Source: Azovibrio restrictus DSM 23866 (GTDB taxonomy: Bacteria > Pseudomonadota > Gammaproteobacteria > Burkholderiales > Rhodocyclaceae). From it: a DNA stretch of 64,000 nt. The translations under genes were made by a program, and so were the position numbers. The notes under the pieces are model-generated. The model searched no databases and had not been told where the DNA came from. It was given only the letters and a program-made list of their open reading frames with translations. The stretch covers positions 124,001 to 188,000 of the forward strand of contig NZ_AUCH01000007.1 in the NCBI RefSeq assembly GCF_000429665.1. Reading direction: 5' to 3'. Positions within the stretch are counted from its first letter, which is position 1, and each line of letters starts with the position of its first letter. This document shows, piece after piece, positions 6,905 through 14,528 of this stretch.

Positions 6905-8778
6905 TGACCACGCCTCCCCTGCCCTCCTATTCCCTGCTGGACCACATCCAGTCCCCCGCCGACCTGCGCCGCCTGGAGCGGCGCCAGCTGCCCCTGCTGG
7001 CCGAGGAACTGCGGGACTTCCTGGTGGAATCCGTGTCCCGCACCGGCGGCCACCTGTCCTCCAACCTGGGCACGGTGGAACTCACCATCGCCCTGCACTA
7101 CCTGTTCGACACCCCGGAAGACCGCCTGGTCTGGGACGTGGGCCACCAGTGCTACGCCCACAAGGTGCTCACCGGGCGGCGCGCCGGCATGGCCCGGCTG
7201 CGCATGCAGGGCGGCGTCTCCGGCTTTCCCAAGCGCTGCGAGTCCCCCTACGACACCTTTGGCGTCGGCCACTCCTCCACCTCCATCTCCGCCGCCCTGG
7301 GCATGGCCCTGGCCGCCAAGCAGAAGGGGGAGAAGCGCAAGGTGGTGGCGATCATCGGCGACGGCGCCATGTCCGCCGGCATGGCCTTCGAGGCCTTGAA
7401 CAATGCCGGGGTCGCCGATGCGGACATGCTGGTGATCCTGAACGACAACGAGATGTCCATCTCGCCCCCGGTGGGCGCCCTGAACCGCATCCTCACCCGG
7501 CTCATGTCGGGCAAGACCTACAACGCCGCCCGGGAAGCGGGCCGGCACATGCTCGGCTTCGCCCCGCCGCTCCTGGAGCTGGCCCGGCGCGCCGAGGAAC
7601 ACGTGAAGGGGATGATCTCCCCGGGCACCCTGTTCGAGGAATTCGGCTTCCACTACTACGGCCCCATCGACGGCCACGACCTGGATGCCCTGCTGCCCAC
7701 CCTGGAGAACATCAAGAAGCTCAAGGGCCCCCAGTTCCTGCACGTGATCACCAAGAAGGGCCAGGGCTACAAGCTGGCCGAGGCCAATCCCATCCTCTAC
7801 CACGGGGTGGGCAAGTTCGACGCCAGCCAGGGCATCCAGGCCGGCAAGGGGGGAGGCAAGCTCACCTACACCCAGGTGTTCGGGGACTGGCTGTGCGACG
7901 TGGCCGCCGCCGACCCGCGCCTGGTGGGCATCACCCCGGCCATGGGTGAAGGCTCGGGCCTGGTGCGCTTCGCCGAACGCTTCCCGGAACGCTATTACGA
8001 TGTGGGCATCGCCGAGCAGCACGCCGTCACCTTCGCCGCCGGCCTGGCCTGCGAGGGCCTGAAGCCGGTGGTGGCGATCTACTCCACCTTCCTGCAGCGG
8101 GCCTATGACCAGTTGATCCACGACGTGGCCCTGCAGAACCTGCCGGTGCTGTTCGCCATCGACCGGGGCGGCCTGGTGGGCGCCGACGGGGCCACCCACC
8201 ACGGCCACTTCGACCTTTCTTACCTGAGCTGCATCCCCAACCTGGTGATCATGACCCCCGCCGACGAGGCCGAATGCCGGCGCATGCTGAGCACCGCCTA
8301 CGCCCTGGACGTCCCCACCGCCGTGCGCTACCCCCGGGGCGGCGGCAACGGCAGCCTGCCCGACACCGGGCTCGACACCCTGCCCGTGGGCCGGGGGGAA
8401 CTGCTGCGCCAGGGCCGGGATGTGGCCCTGCTGGCCTTCGGCAGCATGGTGGCCCCGGCCCTGGCCGCCGGGGAAACCCTGGATGCCAGCGTCGCCAACA
8501 TGCGCTTCGTGAAGCCCATGGACGAGGCGCTGATCGCGGAACTGGCCGGGAACCATTCGCTCCTGGTGAGCATCGAAGAAAACGCTTTGATCGGCGGCGC
8601 CGGCTCGGAAGTGGCCCGCATCCTGGCACAGCGGGGTCTGGATACCCCCCTGCTGCGCCTGGGCCTGCCGGACCACTTCATCGATCATGGCGAACAGGGC
8701 CAGCTGCTGGCCGACCTGGGTCTGGACGCCGCAGGCATCGTCAAGTCGGTCCGGAATGCCCAACAAGACCATTCTTAA
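6904..8778 (+). CDS. dxs: 1-deoxy-D-xylulose-5-phosphate synthase
   Basis: 624 residues from an ATG at 6904 that shares its A with the ispA stop; the frame is open far upstream but homologues begin at MTTPPLPSYSLLD. This thiamine-diphosphate enzyme condenses pyruvate and glyceraldehyde 3-phosphate, the first step of the MEP isoprenoid pathway. Visible signatures are RTGGHLSSNLGTVELT, WDVGHQCYAHK, the thiamine-binding GDGAMSAGMAFEALNNAG with NDN further on, the central YYDVGIAEQHAVTFAAGLA and DRGGLVGADGATHHG. Operon position after ispA is the standard one. Confidence 0.96.
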   Translation: MTTPPLPSYSLLDHIQSPADLRRLERRQLPLLAEELRDFLVESVSRTGGHLSSNLGTVELTIALHYLFDTPEDRLVWDVGHQCYAHKVLTGRRAGMARLRMQGGVSGFPKRCESPYDTFGVGHSSTSISAALGMALAAKQKGEKRKVVAIIGDGAMSAGMAFEALNNAGVADADMLVILNDNEMSISPPVGALNRILTRLMSGKTYNAAREAGRHMLGFAPPLLELARRAEEHVKGMISPGTLFEEFGFHYYGPIDGHDLDALLPTLENIKKLKGPQFLHVITKKGQGYKLAEANPILYHGVGKFDASQGIQAGKGGGKLTYTQVFGDWLCDVAAADPRLVGITPAMGEGSGLVRFAERFPERYYDVGIAEQHAVTFAAGLACEGLKPVVAIYSTFLQRAYDQLIHDVALQNLPVLFAIDRGGLVGADGATHHGHFDLSYLSCIPNLVIMTPADEAECRRMLSTAYALDVPTAVRYPRGGGNGSLPDTGLDTLPVGRGELLRQGRDVALLAFGSMVAPALAAGETLDASVANMRFVKPMDEALIAELAGNHSLLVSIEENALIGGAGSEVARILAQRGLDTPLLRLGLPDHFIDHGEQGQLLADLGLDAAGIVKSVRNAQQDHS

Positions 8779-8790
8779 AACAGGAACAGC

Positions 8791-9600
8791 ATGAGCCCCA
8801 ACCCCATCATCCCCGACGTGCAGAACTCTGCCGACACCCGCCAGCTGGCCATCAACAAGGTGGGCATCAAGTCCATCCGCCACCCCATCAAGGTGAGCGA
8901 CAAGAGCCGCGGCATCCAGCACACCATCGCCAGCTTCAACATGTACGTGGGCCTGCCCCACAACTTCAAGGGCACCCACATGTCCCGCTTCGTGGAGATC
9001 CTGAACGGCCACGACCAGGAAATCTCGGTGGAGAACTTCCCCACCATGCTGCAGGAAATGGTGGAACGGCTGGAGGCCCAGACCGGGCACATCGAGATGA
9101 GCTTCCCCTACTTCATCAACAAGACTGCCCCGGTGTCCGGCGTGCAGAGCCTGATGGACTACGACGTGACCTTCATTGGCGACATCTGCCACGGGGAAAT
9201 CGCCACCAGCCTCAAGGTGGTGGTGCCGGTCACCAGCCTCTGCCCCTGCTCCAAGAAGATTTCCGAGCGGGGCGCCCACAACCAGCGCTCCCACGTCACC
9301 ATCACCGCCCGCACCAACGACTTCATGTGGATCGAGGAGATCGTGCGCCTGGTGGAGGACGAGGCCTCCTGCGAGCTGTACGGCCTCCTGAAGCGCCCGG
9401 ATGAAAAGCACGTCACCGAACGGGCCTACGACAATCCCAAGTTCGTCGAGGACATGGTGCGCGACGTGGCCGCCCGCTTGAACGCCGAACCCCGGATCGA
9501 TTACTACGTGGTGGAATCGGAGAACTTCGAATCCATCCACAACCACTCCGCCTACGCCCTGATCGAACGGGACAAGAAGGCGCCGGCCCGTCACCCCTGA
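8791..9600 (+). CDS. folE2: GTP cyclohydrolase IB
   Basis: 269 residues. It converts GTP to dihydroneopterin triphosphate for folate and, with other enzymes, queuosine synthesis. The type IB signature is seen in NKVGIKSIRHPI, the SFPYFINKTAPVSG stretch and the metal-site region VPVTSLCPCSKKISERGAHNQRS, which carries the conserved Cys and Glu/His. The metal-flexible IB form is often associated with zinc limitation, but no zinc-uptake operator was recognised here. It starts 12 bases after dxs and is probably the last gene of the xseB-ispA-dxs-folE2 transcript. Confidence 0.93.
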   Translation: MSPNPIIPDVQNSADTRQLAINKVGIKSIRHPIKVSDKSRGIQHTIASFNMYVGLPHNFKGTHMSRFVEILNGHDQEISVENFPTMLQEMVERLEAQTGHIEMSFPYFINKTAPVSGVQSLMDYDVTFIGDICHGEIATSLKVVVPVTSLCPCSKKISERGAHNQRSHVTITARTNDFMWIEEIVRLVEDEASCELYGLLKRPDEKHVTERAYDNPKFVEDMVRDVAARLNAEPRIDYYVVESENFESIHNHSAYALIERDKKAPARHP

Positions 9601-9662
9601 GCCAGACCAGCTCAGCCCGGCCGGATACCGCAGGAGGGGGCAAGGCGCCCGGCCGGCCGCGC

Positions 9663-9716
9663 CCCTTCGATCCGCCCCCTTCGATCCGCCCCCTGCGATC
9701 GCCCCATTTGACCCGC
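9663..9716 (+). repeat. Four-copy 13-14 bp tandem repeat upstream of the retron
   Basis: Two exact copies of CCCTTCGATCCGCC (9663-9676 and 9677-9690) are followed by a 13-base variant CCCTGCGATCGCC (9691-9703) and a weaker copy ending TTGACCCGCC. The last copy contains TTGACC (9708-9713), a possible -35 element; 17 bases on there is only a poor -10 match. The array starts 63 bases after folE2 and ends just before the retron RNA locus. Confidence 0.55.
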
Positions 9717-9744
9717 CCATCCTCCTTGCATTAGGCTGCCCCGT

Positions 9745-9900
9745 GATGCGCCCCTCCAGGCGTAAGCCGTCCTCCTCGGAGTCCGGCGGCTCTGGGGTTA
9801 CCCCAGGGATGTTCTGGTAGTCCGGTATTTCCCTGCCTGAGCGGCCCACGCCTGCGGCGTGATCTGCTCAGGCACCACACGACAGGCTGGAGGGCGCATC
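9745..9900 (+). ncRNA. Retron msr-msd RNA locus (predicted)
   Basis: The outer arms GATGCGCCCCTCCAG (9745-9759) and CTGGAGGGCGCATC (9887-9900) are complementary over 14 pairs with one bulged C, as expected for the a1/a2 repeats that bound retron primary transcripts. Inside are a stem AGCCG/CGGCT (9765-9769 with 9787-9791), a hairpin CTGGGG-TTA-CCCCAG (9792-9806) suited to the msr part, and a long stem for the msd part: TGCCTGAGC (9834-9842) pairs with GCTCAGGCA (9866-9874), enclosing CACGCC-TGC-GGCGTG. A candidate AGC for the branching guanosine lies at 9765-9767. The locus sits directly upstream of the reverse transcriptase, the standard retron order. Exact msDNA ends cannot be read from sequence. 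Confidence 0.75.
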
Positions 9901-9930
9901 AACCCCCCTCCCACTTCCCGCCCCGCCGCC

Positions 9931-11310
9931 GTGGACGAGCCCTGGTTTCCCCCGCCCATCACCCCCCACATCCGCCAGGTGGCGGAGGCCCTGACCCGCG
10001 CCTTCCTGTACGGCGACGACCGGCCCGGCCCCATGCGGGAGCGGGGCACCAGACTGCTGGGCAGCCCCTGGCCCTGGCTCACCGACCTGTGCCTGCGCCT
10101 GCATTTCGAATTGGGCCAGGGGCGTCCCTGGCAGCCCGAGCAACACGATGAAATCCTCGCCCTGATCCTGGCCTACCCGCCCTTCCTGGGTGCCACGCCG
10201 CCCCGGGTACGGGGCTTCTTCCCCCTGCAGCCGCGCATGGCTCCACGCCCCGGCGCCCTGGCCGGCGTGGCCCTGCCTGCCCTGGCCAGCACCGGGGAAC
10301 TGGCGGACTGGCTGGAGCTCTCCCCCACCCAGCTGGACTGGTTCGCCAACCCCGGAGGCCGGCGGCCCCAGGCCCCGGAGCTCGGGCATTACCACTACCG
10401 CTGGATGCAGAAACGCCAGGGCGGCGCCCGCCTGATCGAAGCCCCCAAGGCCAGACTCCGGGCCCTGCAGCGCCGCATCCTGGCGGAAATCCTCAACCGG
10501 GTGCCGGTGCATCCGGCGGCCCAGGGCTGCGTCCGGGGCCGCTCGGTGCTGAGCAACGGGGCGCTGCACACGGGCGCCCCCCTGCTCCTGAAGCTGGACC
10601 TGCGCGACTTTTTCGTGAGCATACCCGGAGCCCGGGTGCACGCCCTGTTCCGCACCCTGGGCTACCCCCGGGAAACCGCCCGCTACCTGACCGGGCTGAC
10701 CACCCACGGCACGCCCCCAGGGGTGCTGCGCCAGGTTCCCCAGGAGGAATACCCGAGCCCGGAAGAACGCCGCCAACGACAGGCCTGGGCCCGCCAGTTC
10801 ATGGAACGCCACCTGCCCCAGGGAGCGCCCACCTCCCCGGCCCTGGCCAATCTCTGCGCCTACCGCCTGGACCTGCGCCTGGCCGGCGCCGCCAGGGAAG
10901 CCGGGGCCGTCTATAGCCGCTATGTGGATGATCTGGTGTTTTCCCTCCCCAGCCACGACCCCGGCCGGGGCCGGCGCATCCTCACCATGGTCCAGGAGAT
11001 CATCCTGGAAGAAGGCTTCACCCCCCACTGGCGCAAGACCCGCATCCTGCCCGCCAGCACCCGCCAGTCAGTCACCGGCCTGGTGGTGAATCAGCAGCTC
11101 AACCTGCCCCGCCAGGAGTACGACCGGCTCAAGGCCATCCTCACCAACTGCCGCCGGCATGGACCGGCCAGCCAGAACCGGGAAGGCCGGCCGGATTTCC
11201 GAGCCCACCTGCAAGGACGCATCGCCTGGTTTGCCCAGGTACATCCCCCCCGGGGCGCCAGGCTCATGGCCCTGTTCGCCGGCATCGACTGGGACGGACT
11301 CAGAAGCTGA
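9931..11310 (+). CDS. Retron-type reverse transcriptase
   Basis: 459 residues from a GTG at 9931. The frame is open from a GTG at 9859, but that start lies inside the msr-msd RNA. No good ribosome site is seen, so the start is uncertain. The retron RT motifs are all present: LDLRDFF (from 222, catalytic Asp223), LPQGAPTSP (295-303), the YVDD box at 331-334 where most retrons have YADD, and VTGLVVNQQLN (from 381), diagnostic of retron enzymes. The HYHYRWMQKRQGGARLIEAPK segment before the palm resembles the myxobacterial Mx162-like group as I recall it. A segment of about 25 residues (QVPQEEYPSPEERRQRQ) precedes LPQG. The N-terminal 130 residues are unrecognised. It reverse-transcribes the adjacent RNA into msDNA; retrons act in phage defence. 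No effector gene is adjacent on this strand. Confidence 0.9.
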   Translation: MDEPWFPPPITPHIRQVAEALTRAFLYGDDRPGPMRERGTRLLGSPWPWLTDLCLRLHFELGQGRPWQPEQHDEILALILAYPPFLGATPPRVRGFFPLQPRMAPRPGALAGVALPALASTGELADWLELSPTQLDWFANPGGRRPQAPELGHYHYRWMQKRQGGARLIEAPKARLRALQRRILAEILNRVPVHPAAQGCVRGRSVLSNGALHTGAPLLLKLDLRDFFVSIPGARVHALFRTLGYPRETARYLTGLTTHGTPPGVLRQVPQEEYPSPEERRQRQAWARQFMERHLPQGAPTSPALANLCAYRLDLRLAGAAREAGAVYSRYVDDLVFSLPSHDPGRGRRILTMVQEIILEEGFTPHWRKTRILPASTRQSVTGLVVNQQLNLPRQEYDRLKAILTNCRRHGPASQNREGRPDFRAHLQGRIAWFAQVHPPRGARLMALFAGIDWDGLRS

Positions 11311-12268
11311 AACGGGTCAGTACCGGCAGGTGATCGGAGCCCAGATCCGCCTCCACCCGGCGTTCCAGCAGCCGCACCGGTCCCGCCTGTAGGCAAAGGT
11401 CTATGGGTAGACCAAGCAGCCCGCCCACCCCGGGCAGGGCCGCCGTCGCCGCCGGCCAGCTAGCCGCCAGGCCCAGCCCCCGCTGACAATCGGCCATGCC
11501 CGTACGCGCCATGAACGCCCTGAGGCGAGGGGACCAGACCGTGGAGTTCAGGTCCCCCAGCACCAGGGTCGCCTCCTCCGGGCGCAGCAAACCCGCCAGC
11601 TCATCCATGTAGCGGTCCCGCTGTCCGGCCAGGAGTTCCCCCAGGGGCGGCGGCGGGTGGATGCCCAGGATGCGCAACGGCCGCCCCCCGGATTCCAGGC
11701 GCAGGTCCAAGCCCGGGTGCTCCGGACCTATGGGTTCGATGGCCGCCGCCCGGGCGAAGGGACGCCGGCTCAGGAGGGCGATGCCAAAGGGTCCCTCCTG
11801 CAGGCGCTGCCACTGATGGGGGTAGCGGGGGCGCAGGCGCTCCAGCAGGGGTACAAAATCCGGCGTCGCCTCCAGGAGCAGGATCAGGTCCGGCCCCGGC
11901 GTCGTGGCTGCCAGCCAGGATTCCAGGCGCCCCGGGGACTGGGCGGCATTGAACTGCAGCAGCGCCACCACTTCGTCCCCGGCCGGGGCCGCCTCCTCGG
12001 CCCGGAAGAAGGGGGCCAGCTCCAGGCTGCACAAGGCCAGCAGGACCAGGGCTGCCAGGGCCCAGCCCCGGGAGCGGGCCCAGAAGAAAATGGCCGCCAG
12101 GACCAGGGCCGCCAGCCAGTACTGGATGAAGAAATGGGCGAACAGTTCGGCGAACCAGTGCCAGCCGCCCCCATAACCCAGGCCGACAGCGGCAGCCAGC
12201 AGCCCGAGCAGGATGCGGGCACGGCGCAAGAGGGCGGCTTTCAGGCGTTCAGGCCAGGCGGGCGCCAT
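11300..12268 (-). CDS. Membrane-anchored endonuclease/exonuclease/phosphatase (EEP) family protein
   Basis: 322 residues from an ATG at 12268; the frame extends to 12502 but overlaps the rplS terminator and gene, so the longer form is rejected. The N-terminus has two or three membrane segments (ILLGLLAAAVGLGYGGG and YWLAALVLAAIFFWA, then LALVLLALCSLEL-like). The C-terminal EEP domain shows LLQFNA, DLILLLEAT, ILGIHPPPP, LVLGDLNST and GSDHLPV, the metal-binding and catalytic set of the fold. The active domain should face the periplasm, but this is inferred. Its 3' end overlaps the retron RT stop by 11 bases in convergent orientation. Substrate could be nucleic acid, phospholipid or phosphoester; it cannot be decided here. 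Confidence 0.82.
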   Translation of the reverse strand: MAPAWPERLKAALLRRARILLGLLAAAVGLGYGGGWHWFAELFAHFFIQYWLAALVLAAIFFWARSRGWALAALVLLALCSLELAPFFRAEEAAPAGDEVVALLQFNAAQSPGRLESWLAATTPGPDLILLLEATPDFVPLLERLRPRYPHQWQRLQEGPFGIALLSRRPFARAAAIEPIGPEHPGLDLRLESGGRPLRILGIHPPPPLGELLAGQRDRYMDELAGLLRPEEATLVLGDLNSTVWSPRLRAFMARTGMADCQRGLGLAASWPAATAALPGVGGLLGLPIDLCLQAGPVRLLERRVEADLGSDHLPVLTRFSF

Positions 12269-12277
12269 GGTTTTCCC

Positions 12278-12309
12278 CAAGAAAAAACGGAGCGCCGAGG
12301 CGCTCCGTT
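12278..12309 (-). terminator. Terminator of the rpsP-rimM-trmD-rplS operon
   Basis: The nine-base stem AACGGAGCG/CGCTCCGTT (12286-12294 with 12301-12309), read on the minus strand, is followed by TTTTTTC. It lies 27 bases past the rplS stop. Confidence 0.85.
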
Positions 12310-12335
12310 CCAGGTACTGCTGACCACCGGGCCGA

Positions 12336-12713
12336 TCAGGCGGCGGTGGGGGCGTTCTTGCGCACCAGCTTTTCCTTGATCCGGGCGGACTTGCCGGAAC
12401 GTTCGCGGAGGTAGTACAGCTTGGCACGGCGCACATCACCGCGACGCTTGACTTCGATGCTGGCCACCAGGGGGGAGTAGGTCTGGAAGGTCCGTTCCAC
12501 ACCCTCGCCGGAGGAGATCTTGCGCACGATGAAGGCAGAGTTCAGACCACGGTTACGCTTGGCGATGACGACGCCTTCGTAAGCCTGCAGACGTTCCCGG
12601 TTGCCTTCCTTGACCTTCACTTGCACGACGACGGTGTCGCCGGGAGCGAAGTCGGGAATGGTCTTGCCCAGGCGGGCGATTTCTTCTTGTTCCAGTTGCT
12701 GGATCAGGTTCAT
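12336..12713 (-). CDS. rplS: 50S ribosomal protein L19
   Basis: 125 residues, standard length. The sequence is typical throughout: MNLIQQLEQEEI, FAPGDTVVVQVKVKEGNRER, RRGDVRRAKLYYLRERSGK. L19 sits at the 30S-50S interface. It is the last gene of the rpsP-rimM-trmD-rplS operon, 12 bases after trmD, and is followed by a terminator. Confidence 0.97.
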   Translation of the reverse strand: MNLIQQLEQEEIARLGKTIPDFAPGDTVVVQVKVKEGNRERLQAYEGVVIAKRNRGLNSAFIVRKISSGEGVERTFQTYSPLVASIEVKRRGDVRRAKLYYLRERSGKSARIKEKLVRKNAPTAA

Positions 12714-12725
12714 GTGAGTTCCTTG

Positions 12726-13535
12726 TTAAGTGTCATTGCTCACCGCATTGCTCTTCTGCCGCCCTTCTTCTGCAAGAATCTCGGCGAGGAGTTGCGTTTC
12801 TTCCGCGCTCATGGCGCGTTGCGTCAGGAGTTCCGGCCTGCGCTTCCGGGTCCGCGCCAACGACTCCTTGAGCCGCCAGCGGCGAATTCTTGCGTGGTTG
12901 CCGGACAACAGCACTTCCGGCACCCCCTGCCCCTCGTAGACCTCGGGACGGGTGTAGTGGGGGCAGTCCAGCAGGCCCGCCACGAACGAATCTTCAACAG
13001 CGGAGGCCGCATCGCCCAGCACCCCGGGCAACTGGCGGATCACCGCATCCATCAGGACCATGGCCGGCAGCTCGCCGCCGGACAGGACGAAATCCCCGAT
13101 GGAGATTTCCTCATCCACGCAGCGCTCGATCAGGCGTTCATCCACCCCTTCGTAGCGCCCGCAGAGCAGGATCAAACCTTCCTCCGCACCAGCCAGCTCC
13201 ATGACCCGGCTGTGGGTCAGGGGCCGCCCCTGGGGCGAGAGATAAATCACCCGGCTGCTCGCCTTGCCAGCTGCCTGCTGACGCGCTTTGGCGGCCAGGA
13301 TGGCCTTTTCCAGCGGGCCGGGCTGCATCAGCATGCCGGGACCGCCGCCGTAAGGCCGGTCATCCACGGTACGCCAGGCGTTCTCGGCGTAGTCCCGGGG
13401 ATTCCAGGCGGCGAAGGACCAGCGGCCTTCTTCCAGGGCCTTGCGGGTGATGCCTGAACGGGTCAGGGCCTCGAACATCTCCGGAAAGATGCTGACGCAG
13501 TCAAACACCGCGCCCAACCCTGCTGCATCCGTCAT
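12726..13535 (-). CDS. trmD: tRNA (guanine37-N1)-methyltransferase
   Basis: 269 residues from an ATG at 13535. Other in-frame starts are a GTG at 13559 that overlaps the rimM stop as GTGA, and an ATG at 13574; the choice rests on family length and the short lead before FDCVSIFPEMFEAL. TrmD methylates G37 next to the anticodon of several tRNAs and prevents +1 frameshifting. The trefoil-knot SAM site shows in YLSPQGRPL, LLCGRYEGVDERLIE and EEISIGDFVLSGGELPAM. It lies between rimM and rplS as in most proteobacteria. Confidence 0.95.
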   Translation of the reverse strand: MTDAAGLGAVFDCVSIFPEMFEALTRSGITRKALEEGRWSFAAWNPRDYAENAWRTVDDRPYGGGPGMLMQPGPLEKAILAAKARQQAAGKASSRVIYLSPQGRPLTHSRVMELAGAEEGLILLCGRYEGVDERLIERCVDEEISIGDFVLSGGELPAMVLMDAVIRQLPGVLGDAASAVEDSFVAGLLDCPHYTRPEVYEGQGVPEVLLSGNHARIRRWRLKESLARTRKRRPELLTQRAMSAEETQLLAEILAEEGRQKSNAVSNDT

Positions 13536-13555
13536 TCCGGCATTCGCCCCGGCGT

Positions 13556-14071
13556 TCACCAGTCCAGGCCCCACTCCACGCGAATCCGGCGGTTGCCGGC
13601 ATCCACATCCCGGACCACCGCATCCACGAAAGGCAGCAGGCGCTCCGTTCCGTCGGCATCGACGACCCGCAGCACGTCATTGGCGCCGGTCTCGATCAGG
13701 CCCTGTACGGTGCCCAGCACCTCATCGGCGCCATTGACCACGACCATGCCGACCAGATCGGCCCAGTAGAATTCGTTCTCTTCGGGTTGCGGCAAGGCTT
13801 CCCGGGGAGCCCCGATCCACCAGCCCTTCAGGGCCTCGGCCCCATTACGGTCTTCCACCCCTGCGAAAGCGGCCACCAGGCCATCTCCGTGGGCCTTGAA
13901 ACTGAGCAGTTCATACGCCTGCCACGCCCCTGTCTCTGCCGGAGCCAGCCACCAGACCGGCATTTCCCGCCAGCTCAGGGGATCATCCCCGAAAGGATGG
14001 ACCCTCACCCAACCTTTTACGCCGTAGGGGGCGACGATGCGCCCGAGCACGACGATATCAGCAGCCGACAA
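13556..14071 (-). CDS. rimM: Ribosome maturation factor RimM
   Basis: 171 residues. RimM binds S19 and assists 30S head maturation and 16S processing. The N-terminal barrel shows VVLGRIVAPYGVKGWVRVHPF and the C-terminal PRC-barrel-like part shows EFYWADLVGMVVVN, DVLRVVDADGTERLLPFVDAVVRDVD. It follows rpsP by 24 bases in the standard operon. Confidence 0.95.
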   Translation of the reverse strand: MSAADIVVLGRIVAPYGVKGWVRVHPFGDDPLSWREMPVWWLAPAETGAWQAYELLSFKAHGDGLVAAFAGVEDRNGAEALKGWWIGAPREALPQPEENEFYWADLVGMVVVNGADEVLGTVQGLIETGANDVLRVVDADGTERLLPFVDAVVRDVDAGNRRIRVEWGLDW

Positions 14072-14095
14072 GGGTAGTCCTGAAGGCAGAATGAA

Positions 14096-14350
14096 TCAGG
14101 CAGCTTGCTTGGCAGCGTATTGCTTGACCAGGCGGGCCACGGTGGGGGACAGCTGGGCACCGTTCTGTTGCCAGTAGGTCAGGCGGTCCATGGCGACGCG
14201 CAGGCCTTCTTCGCTCTCGGCGGCAACGGGGTTGTAGAAGCCGATACGCTCGACGAAACGGCCATCACGGCGATTGCGGGAGTCGGTAACGACCAGATTG
14301 TAGAAGGGGCGCTTCTTGGCACCACCGCGGGCAAGGCGAATAACGACCAT
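14096..14350 (-). CDS. rpsP: 30S ribosomal protein S16
   Basis: 84 residues from an ATG at 14350 (MVVIRLARGGAKKRPFYNLV), the normal start and length; the upstream extension to 14452 is non-coding. S16 is a primary 30S assembly protein. It is the first gene of the rpsP-rimM-trmD-rplS operon. The promoter should lie in the lower-GC stretch just upstream, before the divergent gene at 14529. Confidence 0.97.
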   Translation of the reverse strand: MVVIRLARGGAKKRPFYNLVVTDSRNRRDGRFVERIGFYNPVAAESEEGLRVAMDRLTYWQQNGAQLSPTVARLVKQYAAKQAA

Positions 14351-14528
14351 TGTTTTGTCCGGTTGAGTGAAATCGAAAAGGGCTGAATTATAAAGGGAAA
14401 GCGGAGAAATACAAGCCATGTTCGCGACACCGGAATGGAGCAGCGGCCCCACGCCTTGCGGCGACGCAACATTTACGGATGAAAAGCAGGCCGAATTTGA
14501 TTATGCTCCGGAGAGATTGGAGAACCCC

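Noticed and set aside
9721..9745. Full sigma-70 promoter for the retron RNA
   Set aside because: TTGACC is a fair -35, but the hexamer 17 bases on is a poor -10, so it was not listed as a promoter.
6796..9849. A 1017-codon open frame on the minus strand opposite dxs and folE2
   Set aside because: It is an antisense shadow of strongly conserved genes on the plus strand; GC-rich third positions keep stops away. Its translation is low-complexity His/Gly/Val-rich.
9859..9930. Upstream GTG start for the reverse transcriptase
   Set aside because: It would place coding sequence inside the msd stem and a2 arm, which are needed as RNA; the GTG at 9931 is just after them.
12269..12502. 78-codon N-terminal extension of the EEP protein
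   Set aside because: It covers the rplS terminator and runs into rplS; the translation is Pro-rich and non-family, and an ATG at 12268 begins a proper membrane protein.
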